48,961 nt of DNA from an uncultured Lachnospiraceae bacterium (lineage in GTDB: Bacteria; Bacillota; Clostridia; Lachnospirales; Lachnospiraceae). Shown piece after piece: positions 17,527-25,533 of this stretch. Both the position numbers and the translations under genes were made by a program. The stretch spans positions 1 through 48,961 of the forward strand of contig CANSUS010000026.1 in NCBI GenBank assembly GCA_947650155.1, read 5' to 3'. The notes below the pieces were generated by a model that saw nothing but the letters and a program-made list of their open reading frames with translations, was not told where the DNA came from and ran no database searches. Positions within the stretch are counted from its first letter, which is position 1; each line of letters begins with the position of its first letter.

Positions 17527-18549
17527 TTAAAATTGATTTTTGTCTTTCCATGCATTAATATAATCTACAACTTCTGATAAATTTGTATACCATATATAAT
17601 GACTTCCCTTTACAACATGGATTTCATGACTGCCTTTTTCCAAATCCAGCTGGTCGCGATGCGCCGTCTCCCATGCTGGAATCGCATTTGCATTATCCTC
17701 TGATACCATTGTCAGTACTGGAAGAGTCGCAGGAAATTTTTTCCCAATAATTGTTTTCATTGCCGCATCCATATGAGCCACTTCATCGCTTATCGTTTCA
17801 TTGCAGCTGAGTGCATATGCCTGAAGATACTCTTCTTTATCATCTGCAGAATAAGTATATCCTGTAATTGCCGGCAAATCCGATCCGTATTCTTCAGGGT
17901 TCTCAGCTAAAGCTTTTTTAAAATCTTCTATAGACGCAAACTGTTTTCTTAAAGCGTCAAAGTCCTTTATTCCCTGCTGCATATATGCCTGTTCCATTGC
18001 TAAAGCTTCTTCCAGATCCTTGTCATATACCGTATTATCTATTGCAATAAATCCCTCTATCCTGTCAGAATAGTCAAGAACAAAATTCAGTCCATATACT
18101 CCTGAAATGGAATGTACCAGTAATACGCATTTATCAATATTAAGCTCTTCCAATGCCTGATCCAGTTCCCGGTTAATATTCTCTACTGTTCTGTCAACGG
18201 TTGTCACATCACTCAACCCATAGCCAAAAGGCTCTACGATTACTACATTAAAGCTTTCATCCAGCGCCTCTGCCAACGGTTTAAAATAGATATGAGGTGA
18301 GGGAACTCCCAACGCAGGAATCATCACTAAAGTTGTCTTATTCTGATCCGTAAATTCCTGAGCGGTTTCCTCCACACCGCCATATAAAACAACATGCATC
18401 TGCTTTCCATCCACCGTAATATAGCGGCTGACAGAGCCTGTTTCCTGAGCTTTTGCATAGGCAGTCACGCAAAATGACATGCTTATCACAACAGCCAGAG
18501 ATAAAAATGCGATCCATTTAAAAAGTCCTTGTTTTGAATTTCCTTTCAT
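17527..18549 (-). CDS. Secreted alpha/beta-fold hydrolase
   Basis: The 340-residue protein has a signal peptide (about residues 1-33, hydrophobic core LSLAVVISMSFCVTAYA) and then an alpha/beta hydrolase fold. VMIPALG is the oxyanion-side loop. The nucleophile elbow is VHSISG with Ser147, where the usual first glycine is Val145. The acid is probably in VSEDN, and the catalytic His is in GSHYIWY near the C-terminus. It would act outside the membrane on an ester, lactone or amide; the substrate is unknown. GGAG precedes the ATG, and its own terminator follows. A related exported hydrolase type is common beside stress or envelope genes, but no link to the neighbouring sigma system can be shown. 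Confidence 0.82.
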   Translation of the reverse strand: MKGNSKQGLFKWIAFLSLAVVISMSFCVTAYAKAQETGSVSRYITVDGKQMHVVLYGGVEETAQEFTDQNKTTLVMIPALGVPSPHIYFKPLAEALDESFNVVIVEPFGYGLSDVTTVDRTVENINRELDQALEELNIDKCVLLVHSISGVYGLNFVLDYSDRIEGFIAIDNTVYDKDLEEALAMEQAYMQQGIKDFDALRKQFASIEDFKKALAENPEEYGSDLPAITGYTYSADDKEEYLQAYALSCNETISDEVAHMDAAMKTIIGKKFPATLPVLTMVSEDNANAIPAWETAHRDQLDLEKGSHEIHVVKGSHYIWYTNLSEVVDYINAWKDKNQF

Positions 18550-18652
18550 ACTTTATTCTCCTTTTCTCGAGTATTTTTTACACTATGATTTTATCACTAT
18601 GCCAAAAATACAGCCAGAAAATTCCGCCGACAAGGTTCTTCATTTTTCGACA

Positions 18653-19135
18653 TTATTTCAGTATATCCCCAAACTCTGCTCCCGCTGCCCTGCAAAGATC
18701 CTCCGGTCTTAACTCGATCTGTGAACCGAGCCGGCCGCCGCTTACAATAATGGTGTCTCTGTTCTTTGCCGTATCTGAAATCCTTGTTACATATTGCTTT
18801 TTCATACCAATGGAGGTACAACCGCCCCGCACATAACCGGTTACCTCATTGATTTCCTTTACATGCAGCATTTCCACCGACTTTTCTCCCACAGACTTTG
18901 CCGCCTTTTTCAAATCCAGTTCTGCTTCTATCGGAATGACAAACACAAAATAATTTTTACTGTTTCCCCTTGTGACAAGCGTTTTATATATTTTATCATA
19001 TGGCATGTGCAGCTGGTCTGCAAGCTGTATGCTGTCTACAAACTCTTCACACTCGTAGGTGTAGTGAGTGTAGTCGATGTTTAATTTATCTAAAATGCGC
19101 ATTGCGTTTGTTTTTATTTCTTTTGCTTTTGCCAT
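18653..19135 (-). CDS. ybaK: Cys-tRNA(Pro) deacylase, YbaK/EbsC family
   Basis: The 160-residue protein has the full length of the YbaK family, which hydrolyses Cys-tRNA(Pro) mischarged by prolyl-tRNA synthetase. Family features are the Lys of YDKIYKTLVTRG, the stretch FVFVIPIEAELDLKKAAK, and the glycine-rich GYVRGGCTSIGMKKQ with the later IIVSGGRLGSQIEL. It acts in the cytoplasm as a free-standing editing factor. AAGGA lies about eight bases before the ATG. It appears to be transcribed alone. Confidence 0.93.
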   Translation of the reverse strand: MAKAKEIKTNAMRILDKLNIDYTHYTYECEEFVDSIQLADQLHMPYDKIYKTLVTRGNSKNYFVFVIPIEAELDLKKAAKSVGEKSVEMLHVKEINEVTGYVRGGCTSIGMKKQYVTRISDTAKNRDTIIVSGGRLGSQIELRPEDLCRAAGAEFGDILK

Positions 19136-19162
19136 TGTGTGGTTCCTTCCCTGCTTAAACTA

Positions 19163-19199
19163 CAGGCGGTTTCATAATTTAAGAACCTGAAACGGCCTG
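19163..19199 (-). terminator. Possible terminator of the three-gene nitrilase operon
   Basis: AGGCGGTTTCA and TGAAACGGCCT pair with one mismatch, 18 bp after the stop codon of the last gene of the operon. The T-run on the minus strand is poor, so termination may be inefficient. Confidence 0.4.
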
Positions 19200-19217
19200 C
19201 AGCATCAACATTTTTCT

Positions 19218-19847
19218 TTATGCATTAGGATATAATTTTTTCAAAATAAGCTGCATTTTCAAACTTTCAAAGTTTTGGTCTATTTTTTCCGAAATATATT
19301 CTGAAATCTCTTTTGAAAGCCTGGTATTGAACCGGATCATCCCGGACATGGCATCTTTATGAAGATTTTGCAAAACAATAACCGTACAAATAGAATTCAA
19401 CACCCCTCCAACGTTGAAAAATTCTTCCTGATTTCCCAATCCAAACTCAGCATACCGTTCCTGTACATTTGGGTTCAACCGTAAAACCACCTGATCAAAT
19501 ATAATGTCTACCAATTTTTTTGCTTTTTGGATATCCTGTATTTCCAAAACTCTTAAAGGATTAATCGCATTATATGCCTCCAAAATTTTTTCAATATACT
19601 CATTCAGATCACTATACAGTAAATCATTGTTAATTATTTTTTCTACCTGTTTCATAACAGACGCTTTGTCATCAATAATATCTTCTTTATATGTATTCAC
19701 AAACTTCTCAAATAAACTATTATATTGCGGCATCATTTCCGCATCCATTTCATCTGATTCATACTTTAAATAAGTATCCAGACCCTTTTTCCAGTCTTCA
19801 CCTATTTCCTTAATGATTTGGTTTAATATTTTAATACTCTCCTGCAT
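19218..19847 (-). CDS. Unknown helical protein, third gene of the nitrilase operon
   Basis: I do not recognise a family. The 209-residue protein is predicted to be almost wholly alpha-helical and acidic in its first half (KYESDEMDAEMMPQYNSLF), with no signal peptide, membrane segment or metal motif. The C-terminal half contains FGLGNQEEFFNVGGVLN and a long helical end. GGGAG five bases before the ATG at 19847 decides the start; upstream in-frame ATGs lack a site. It is 44 bp after the winged-helix gene and belongs to the same transcript. It could be a regulatory or adaptor subunit of the nitrilase-like protein, but that is only inferred from position. Confidence 0.65.
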   Translation of the reverse strand: MQESIKILNQIIKEIGEDWKKGLDTYLKYESDEMDAEMMPQYNSLFEKFVNTYKEDIIDDKASVMKQVEKIINNDLLYSDLNEYIEKILEAYNAINPLRVLEIQDIQKAKKLVDIIFDQVVLRLNPNVQERYAEFGLGNQEEFFNVGGVLNSICTVIVLQNLHKDAMSGMIRFNTRLSKEISEYISEKIDQNFESLKMQLILKKLYPNA

Positions 19848-19891
19848 GTTAACTCCCATCTGCATATTTCAACACATTTGCAAATTAAAAT

Positions 19892-20722
19892 TTATAGACT
19901 TACTTCCAATTCTTTATCTTCCTGCCTATTTGAGCCGGCATTTACCCACAAATTAGAAAATATATTTCTTTCAAATTTTCTCTTCCCGGATTCCTCACCA
20001 ATCTGCTTTACCGAAATAATAGCATATTGGTTGAAGCATTCCTGCCCGGAATTATGATAATGCATAATATAGTCCATACCTCTTTTAACTCTGTTAGTTC
20101 CTTCTGCAAATTCTATATAAAAATCATTTTTTCCAAAAGAACGGATTTCTTTCTGCTCTTTTTGTTTTTTAAGTTTCTTTTTTTCTATTTTTTGAACACT
20201 TGATTTCTGAACATATTGATATGCGGCAGGGGTAAGCGAATATAACGTGAATTTACTAATCTTATCTATATTGATCAGTTTCACGGAAGTTGCGTTCATC
20301 TGCTTAATAACCGCAGTAAGCCCGCTTGCCGATACCCCTATCGCACCTGCTAAATCCTTATGGAACATAATCCTTTTTTCCATCAGAATACGCAAAATAT
20401 CATCTTTGTATTTTGTTTTTACTCCATCAATTTCTTTTTGTGATGAAACTTTCTCTAAATAAAGCTGCATCAGATCAAGAAGTGCATCATTATAACCAAT
20501 ATCGAAAATACTCTTTTTCAGATCTTCTTCTATTTTCAATTCCTGAAAATAGGCTTGTCCCGAGTATCTACTGGGTTTGGTTTCTTTATAAAATGTAATT
20601 ATCTCTTCATATTGTGATTCAATCATCAGGTTTATGAAACTCTTAGCTGCACTTCTAATCTTTTCTTCCCTCGTTCCTGCCTCATCAGCAAAAAAATTAG
20701 CAGTCAACTTCTTGTATTCCAT
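19892..20722 (-). CDS. Winged-helix DNA-binding-like protein, second gene of the nitrilase operon
   Basis: The 276-residue protein has a helical N-terminal part (about residues 1-100), a winged helix-turn-helix at about 104-170 (ILRILMEKRIMFHKDLAGAI followed by GVSASGLTAVIKQMN), a lysine-rich segment (about 174-192), and a C-terminal tail with alternating hydrophobic residues. The DNA-binding part resembles MarR-like winged helices. The helical part could bind the third protein or a ligand. GGAGG lies eight bases before the ATG, and only 22 bp separate it from the nitrilase-like gene. It may be a repressor of its own operon or a nucleic-acid sensor; the sequence does not decide. Confidence 0.7.
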   Translation of the reverse strand: MEYKKLTANFFADEAGTREEKIRSAAKSFINLMIESQYEEIITFYKETKPSRYSGQAYFQELKIEEDLKKSIFDIGYNDALLDLMQLYLEKVSSQKEIDGVKTKYKDDILRILMEKRIMFHKDLAGAIGVSASGLTAVIKQMNATSVKLINIDKISKFTLYSLTPAAYQYVQKSSVQKIEKKKLKKQKEQKEIRSFGKNDFYIEFAEGTNRVKRGMDYIMHYHNSGQECFNQYAIISVKQIGEESGKRKFERNIFSNLWVNAGSNRQEDKELEVSL

Positions 20723-20744
20723 ACCTTAATCCTCCATATTCAGT

Positions 20745-22154
20745 TTATGCGCACATACAATGTTCAAACTGAACATAAAACCTCTTGTTTTGATAGACAA
20801 TCTTGATATCAAAATAGCATATTTCGTCCGAACATGCAAAATCACATTGAGGCTTTATCTGCTGCACACACTCATCATCATTCGTATTTGTGGGTATTTG
20901 CACCGCTGCAAGTACTTCCGGAACTTTACCATTCCTGGAAACATTCTTTGCCGAACAGCAATTTACCCATAATCCCAAAGTCATTGCCGCCTCTCCCTTT
21001 TTCAAAGTCTTGATAAACGCCTGATACCCGGGTGAAAAAGAAGGCGTAATAATAAAGTCCGCATGTCCTTCTTCCATCATTTTAGAATAGTACATTGGTT
21101 CTAGTAATTCCGCGCATATTGGAAATGCAATATTTCCTAATTCCTTTGTAATCAATAATTCTATTTGGTTGTTGTATTGCAGACGCTCCCTGTAACTTTC
21201 TCCGTATTCATCCTCTTCAATAAAGGCAGTTCCCTTATCTTTATGCATCAGTTCGACTCCGCCAGGTCCTAAAATAACTAAAACATTTCTTTCACTGCCG
21301 CATATTGTCGGCAGGAGTACAAAAGAATAAATTTCAGGATGCATTCTCATCTTTTCTTTAATAGCCTCCAAAATGTCTTCACTGCCTAGCATTTCCGGGA
21401 AAACAATAATACCATATTGCTTTTCAAAAACTGCGTCAAAAATGCGGAGAACTCTTTCCTCTACTTCTTCTTTATTTTTGATTCCATTTACTCTCTTGCT
21501 TTTTCCATACTCCTCCTCCACTTTTTCCGCATCGATCTGTGCATAATCCATTACCGGACTCAATGCGACTTTCAGTTTCCAGCCATTATCTGTCCTTTGC
21601 AATAACCCCTCGTCATTCCAATAATTCATGGAAATTTCAAAAGGCGATACATCATCCTTTCTTATCATAACATGATTCTCAAACTTTGCATTAAATGTCC
21701 TGCAGCGCTTCCGTTCTGACTTGTCCACATTCCATGCCGGCGGGTAATGCGGATAAATATAGATATTTGTTTCAATATAATTAGAATTTAATGGGGCTAT
21801 CGGAAAGACAACTCCGCGCCCCTGCCAGTTTGCAAATCGCTCAATACAATGTTCTATTTCTATCGTCAAAAAATATAACTGCCCAAATTCGGCTGTGTTT
21901 TTCTTACAGTTTTCATCTATTTTCTGTAAATAATCATTAATACATTGAATTTCTTCGCTATTAAATCTATATTCATTCGCTGACGCATTTAGAACAAGTG
22001 CAATCAGATTTTTATACTGTTCCACCATTTTCTGCACTGTCTCTTCCACGACTGTGCTCCGCATTTCCGCACATTCTCTTTCTTTTTCTTTGGTGAAAAC
22101 AGAACATAGAAATGCGAGAAGATCAAACGCACTACTGTTTTCTTCAAGTTTCAA
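20745..22154 (-). CDS. Divergent nitrilase-superfamily protein with helical N-terminal domain
   Basis: Numbering here is from the TTG at 22154 (469 residues). About residues 1-110 form a helical extension. The C-terminal two thirds carry the Glu-Lys-Cys triad layout of carbon-nitrogen hydrolases: GIIVFPEML (Glu254), ELMHKDKG (Lys305 or Lys307), and IAFPICAELLEP (Cys347), followed by ADFIITPSFSPG and WVNCCSAKN where nitrilases have their next conserved strands. The fold and triad are my reading of motifs. It would cleave or condense an amide-type bond on an unknown substrate. TTG is preceded by AGAGGTG six bases upstream; a GTG at 22163 overlaps that site. It heads a three-gene operon with a strong promoter. 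Nitrilase domains occur in known phage-defence reverse transcriptases, but no reverse transcriptase is present here. Confidence 0.75.
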   Translation of the reverse strand: MKLEENSSAFDLLAFLCSVFTKEKERECAEMRSTVVEETVQKMVEQYKNLIALVLNASANEYRFNSEEIQCINDYLQKIDENCKKNTAEFGQLYFLTIEIEHCIERFANWQGRGVVFPIAPLNSNYIETNIYIYPHYPPAWNVDKSERKRCRTFNAKFENHVMIRKDDVSPFEISMNYWNDEGLLQRTDNGWKLKVALSPVMDYAQIDAEKVEEEYGKSKRVNGIKNKEEVEERVLRIFDAVFEKQYGIIVFPEMLGSEDILEAIKEKMRMHPEIYSFVLLPTICGSERNVLVILGPGGVELMHKDKGTAFIEEDEYGESYRERLQYNNQIELLITKELGNIAFPICAELLEPMYYSKMMEEGHADFIITPSFSPGYQAFIKTLKKGEAAMTLGLWVNCCSAKNVSRNGKVPEVLAAVQIPTNTNDDECVQQIKPQCDFACSDEICYFDIKIVYQNKRFYVQFEHCMCA

Positions 22155-22174
22155 TCTTGTCACCTCTTTTCTAA

Positions 22175-22203
22175 AGTATAGCGTATTCCCTCTCGCATTT
22201 CAA
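22175..22203 (-). promoter_or_regulatory. SigA-type promoter of the nitrilase operon
   Basis: On the minus strand TTGAAA (22198-22203) and TATACT (22175-22180) are 17 bp apart. Transcription would start near 22168, leaving only about 14 bases before the TTG start codon, so the leader contains little more than the ribosome site. Confidence 0.75.
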
Positions 22204-22209
22204 TATTAT

Positions 22210-22231
22210 TGTTCATTTTTTGTTCATTTTT
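22210..22231. repeat. Tandem 11-bp direct repeat upstream of the nitrilase promoter
   Basis: TGTTCATTTTT occurs twice in tandem (22210-22220, 22221-22231), starting 7 bp upstream of the -35 box. The one-turn spacing suits cooperative binding of a regulator, such as the winged-helix protein of the operon, or the A/T tracts could act as an UP element. Confidence 0.45.
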
Positions 22232-22251
22232 TGTTTTGTAAAATGATAGTG

Positions 22252-22635
22252 CTATGACAGCTCCCCATGCTTCTCATACCGTGAAACTCTTGCAATTGTA
22301 TTCTTCTCATCCGTGAACACAACAAACGGTTTGTGCTCTTTTGCCTCTTCCGGCGTCAGATCCGCATACGCCATAATGATTACATGGTCGCCAATCTGCA
22401 CCTGCCTTGCCGCGGCGCCGTTTAAACAGATCATGCCGCTGCCCGCCTCTCCTGCAATCGTATAGGTTTCAAACCGGTTACCGTTTTCCACGTCCACGAT
22501 CTGTACCATTTCATATTCTAAAATCCCTGCTGCCTCTAAAAGTTCTGTGTCTACCGTAATGCTTCCTACATAATTTAATTCCGCCTGCGTTACCACTGCC
22601 CTGTGTATTTTCCCTTTTAACATTCGGATTGTCAT
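22252..22635 (-). CDS. panD: Aspartate 1-decarboxylase precursor
   Basis: PanD makes beta-alanine from L-aspartate for pantothenate synthesis. The 127-residue proenzyme has the full length and self-cleaves at the Gly-Ser bond in NYVGSITVD to create its pyruvoyl group. The conserved stretches [12 protein letters not shown] and [10 protein letters not shown] follow. GGAAGA precedes the ATG. It is the last gene of the panG-panB-panC-panD operon, 67 bp after panC. Confidence 0.97.
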   Translation of the reverse strand: MTIRMLKGKIHRAVVTQAELNYVGSITVDTELLEAAGILEYEMVQIVDVENGNRFETYTIAGEAGSGMICLNGAAARQVQIGDHVIIMAYADLTPEEAKEHKPFVVFTDEKNTIARVSRYEKHGELS

Positions 22636-22702
22636 TTTTTTGTTCTTCCTTTCCCTCTATTTTACAGCTGCAGGCAGTCAAAAACTACCTGCGCTTTTTC
22701 AT

Positions 22703-23566
22703 TTAGCTATTTATCTTCATGATAAAATTATCAATTAATCTCGTTTTGCCGATATAGACTGCGATTGCACAGAGAATTTCTCCCTCCGCCGCCATATTCA
22801 AATCTGCGATCGGTTCGATAGCAGAGAAGTCCACGATTTCCACATAATCCACTCTGGCAAGAGGCTCTTTTGCAATGACATCCAAAATACACTGCTTCAC
22901 TTTACAGGCTTCCCGCACTCCTGATTCTATGGCCTTTTTTCCTTCCGCAAGGCTCCTGTTAAGGACAAGCGCTGCCTTTCTCTCCTCCTGATTTAAATAA
23001 GTATTCCTGGAACTTTTAGCAAGACCGTCCTCCTCCCTTACGATCGGGCATCCGACAATTTCAATATCCATGCTCAGATCTCTTACCATTCTTTTTATAA
23101 CGGCAAGCTGCTGGGCATCCTTTTGTCCAAAATAGGCTCTGTCCGCCGGTATGATATGGAATAACTTACTTACTACAGTCTGTACTCCCCGAAAATGTGT
23201 GGGGCGGCTTTTTCCGCACAGTTCTTTTGTCAATCCGTCCATATCCACATAAGTACAAAAATCTTTCTCATACATTTCCTCCGCTTCGGGATGAAAAATC
23301 AAATCCACGCCAATCCTTTCGCACAACGCCGCGTCTTTCTCCAAATCTCTCGGATAACTTGCAAAATCTTCATTGGGTCCAAACTGGATCGGATTGACAA
23401 AAATACTTACAACTACTTTATCATTTTCCTTTTTTGCTTTTTCCATCAAGCTTTGATGCCCTTCGTGCAGATACCCCATTGTCGGCACAAGCCCCACTGT
23501 AAGCCCCTGCTTTTTCCATTCTTTTACCTGTTGTCTTGTCTCTTTTATGCTTCCTGATATATTCAT
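22703..23566 (-). CDS. panC: Pantothenate synthetase
   Basis: PanC condenses pantoate and beta-alanine with ATP to give pantothenate. The 287-residue protein shows the nucleotidyltransferase signatures PTMGYLHEGHQSL (HxGH-type motif), FVNPIQFGPNEDF, AYFGQKDAQQL, and the KSSRN loop equivalent to KMSKS. The start at 23566 has AGGAG about nine bases upstream. Its gene lies 13 bp after panB, which suggests translation from one polycistronic message. Confidence 0.97.
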   Translation of the reverse strand: MNISGSIKETRQQVKEWKKQGLTVGLVPTMGYLHEGHQSLMEKAKKENDKVVVSIFVNPIQFGPNEDFASYPRDLEKDAALCERIGVDLIFHPEAEEMYEKDFCTYVDMDGLTKELCGKSRPTHFRGVQTVVSKLFHIIPADRAYFGQKDAQQLAVIKRMVRDLSMDIEIVGCPIVREEDGLAKSSRNTYLNQEERKAALVLNRSLAEGKKAIESGVREACKVKQCILDVIAKEPLARVDYVEIVDFSAIEPIADLNMAAEGEILCAIAVYIGKTRLIDNFIMKINS

Positions 23567-23579
23567 TTTCCATCTTCTC

Positions 23580-24407
23580 CTAATATAATTTTTCCAAAAT
23601 ACTTTCCTCTATTTTAAAAGTGTGTTCCTCTGCCGGAAAAGTCCCTTCCTGTACTTCCTTCTTATATGCTGCAAATCCTTTTTTCATTTCTTCACCCACA
23701 TTGGCAAATACTTTGACAAATTTGGGCGCCATATCAGCGTACATGGCAAGCATATCCTGATATACAAGCACCTGTCCGTCACAGCCTGCGCCTGCGCCGA
23801 TACCAATCGTCGGAATGGAAATTTTTTCCGAAATAAGAGCTGCCAGCTTTGCTGGCACACATTCCAGAACTACGGCAAACGCGCCTGCCTGTTCTACGGC
23901 TTTTGCCTCTTCCAGTAATTTCTTTGCCGCCTCTTCTCCTTTTCCCTGCACTTTAAATCCGCCAAACGCATTGACCGACTGCGGCGTCAGTCCAATATGC
24001 GCACAGACCGGAATCGAAGCTTTTACGATCGCTTCTATCTGAGGGCACACTTCCTTCCCTCCTTCTAATTTTACCGCATGAGCGCCGCCTTCTTTCACCA
24101 GTCTTCCGGCATTGACCACCGCATCATACCAGCCGGTCTGGTAAGACATAAAAGGCATATCTGCTATCACCAGCGTATTTTTAGCGCCCCTTGATACCGC
24201 TTTTGTATGATGGATCATATCTTCCATCGTAACGGACAGCGTATTTTCATAACCAAGGCAGACCATTCCCAGGGAATCGCCTACTAAAATCGAGTGAATC
24301 CCGGATTCCTCAATCAATTTTGCCGTTGTATAATCATAGGCTGTAAGCATGGTCAGTTTTTCTCCCCGCTCCTTTGCCTGTTTAAATGTTGTCACTGTAT
24401 GTTTCAT
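23580..24407 (-). CDS. panB: 3-methyl-2-oxobutanoate hydroxymethyltransferase
   Basis: PanB transfers a hydroxymethyl group from methylene-tetrahydrofolate to ketoisovalerate, giving ketopantoate. The 275-residue protein is a Mg-dependent TIM barrel with the signatures [27 protein letters not shown] (metal-binding Asp), AVKLEGG and the catalytic-Glu region [10 protein letters not shown]. Translation was started at 24407 because AGGAGC lies four bases before that ATG; longer in-frame versions lack a ribosome site. It follows panG by about 100 bp. Confidence 0.97.
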   Translation of the reverse strand: MKHTVTTFKQAKERGEKLTMLTAYDYTTAKLIEESGIHSILVGDSLGMVCLGYENTLSVTMEDMIHHTKAVSRGAKNTLVIADMPFMSYQTGWYDAVVNAGRLVKEGGAHAVKLEGGKEVCPQIEAIVKASIPVCAHIGLTPQSVNAFGGFKVQGKGEEAAKKLLEEAKAVEQAGAFAVVLECVPAKLAALISEKISIPTIGIGAGAGCDGQVLVYQDMLAMYADMAPKFVKVFANVGEEMKKGFAAYKKEVQEGTFPAEEHTFKIEESILEKLY

Positions 24408-24510
24408 TTCTGCTCCTATCTCTCTGCTTTGACTTAAAACTGCAAGGCAGAACAAATCAAATTAATATATTCCCAAATTATTCGACCTTATTTTCATCAT
24501 TTTACTCTGC

Positions 24511-25380
24511 TTAACGGATACAAAGCAGCGTTTCCAGCTTTTTGAAATCTTTTTCCGGCTCCTTCTCTTCTGCCATCCTTAAAAGTTTTCTTCCCAACAG
24601 CAGATAGATTTCCCGTTCTTCCCCTTTTAAAACCTGCAAATGCTTTTCCACAGTCATTGCATCTCCTCTTGGAATGGGTCCTGTCATACTGGAAATCGTC
24701 CCGTTCTTCAGAATATTTTCTACATTTCCCTGTATCAGAGATGCCGCAGACTCTCTTGCTTCTTCCTCCGTAAACCCGCACCTTTGCAGCAACCCAAAGC
24801 CAGTTTCCAAAAGAGCCAGTACGTCGTTACTCAATATACTTGCTGCACAATGATATACAGCCTTATCCTCTTTGGCTATGATACGGTAGGAATTTCCCAA
24901 TTCCTGCAAAAGCGTTTCCAGATTCCGTAAGGCAGTCTTATCTCCTTCCAGTGTAAAAAAGCTATGATGCAATTGTTGGTAAGATGAAAATTTATCGCGA
25001 AATGCGAGCAGTGGATGAACAGACGCCCCGTACGCCTGCTTTTTCTCTATTCCTTGGAATACATCAGATGATAATGAGCCGCTGACATGACATATAACAC
25101 GCTCATTTATGGACATTCCTTTCATACAATCCCATACCTTACCGATTTCATCATCCGGTGTGGCAATAATCAGGGTATCGCTCAAAGCAGCCAGTTCTTC
25201 CATATCGCGATACGCTCTGACAGGAAGATCGTCCGTACTGGCAAATTGCGCCGCCTTTGCGGCATTTTCATAACTCTTACTGTAAAATCCGGTTACCGGC
25301 TTTCCCTTGTCCGCTAGATATTTTCCAAGCGAACAGCCTACTCGTCCGGCGCCTATAAAACCAATTTTCACTTCATGCAT
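24511..25380 (-). CDS. panG: PanG-type ketopantoate reductase (Rossmann plus DUF2520)
   Basis: The 289-residue protein has an N-terminal NAD(P)-binding Rossmann fold (IGFIGAGRVGCSLGKYLADK) and a C-terminal helical DUF2520 domain (about residues 150-280) with GNVENI and GPIPRGD. Proteins of this type are the alternative ketopantoate reductase PanG described in Francisella and found in several Firmicutes. It would supply the pantoate that panC needs, which fits its place at the head of the pan operon with no panE in view. The ATG at 25380 was chosen over a TTG at 25395; GAGAGG lies close upstream. An operator-like palindrome overlaps its promoter. Confidence 0.85.
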   Translation of the reverse strand: MHEVKIGFIGAGRVGCSLGKYLADKGKPVTGFYSKSYENAAKAAQFASTDDLPVRAYRDMEELAALSDTLIIATPDDEIGKVWDCMKGMSINERVICHVSGSLSSDVFQGIEKKQAYGASVHPLLAFRDKFSSYQQLHHSFFTLEGDKTALRNLETLLQELGNSYRIIAKEDKAVYHCAASILSNDVLALLETGFGLLQRCGFTEEEARESAASLIQGNVENILKNGTISSMTGPIPRGDAMTVEKHLQVLKGEEREIYLLLGRKLLRMAEEKEPEKDFKKLETLLCIR

Positions 25381-25447
25381 ACACCTCTCTTTCAAAGCGG
25401 ATGCACATTATCATCGATGCAGCTTCCTAAGAATACCACTCGTAAAA

Positions 25448-25476
25448 AACATAACACATTGCACTTTTATGTGCAA
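25448..25476 (-). promoter_or_regulatory. Promoter of the pan operon with overlapping palindrome
   Basis: On the minus strand TTGCAC (25471-25476) and TATGTT (25448-25453) are 17 bp apart. The -35 box is one arm of the palindrome TTGCAC-N6-GTGCAA (25459-25476). A second inverted repeat, TATGCA-N9-TGCATA (25501-25521), lies upstream. The layout suggests a repressor, but no known pantothenate regulator motif was recognised. Confidence 0.55.
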
Positions 25477-25533
25477 GTACAAATCCATACAATTTACACA
25501 TATGCAATTTGTACATGCATATCTGCACATTTG

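Noticed and set aside
20745-22154. Reading the nitrilase-like operon as a reverse-transcriptase defence system
   Set aside because: No reverse transcriptase motif (such as YxDD with the right context) was found in any of the three proteins or next to them.
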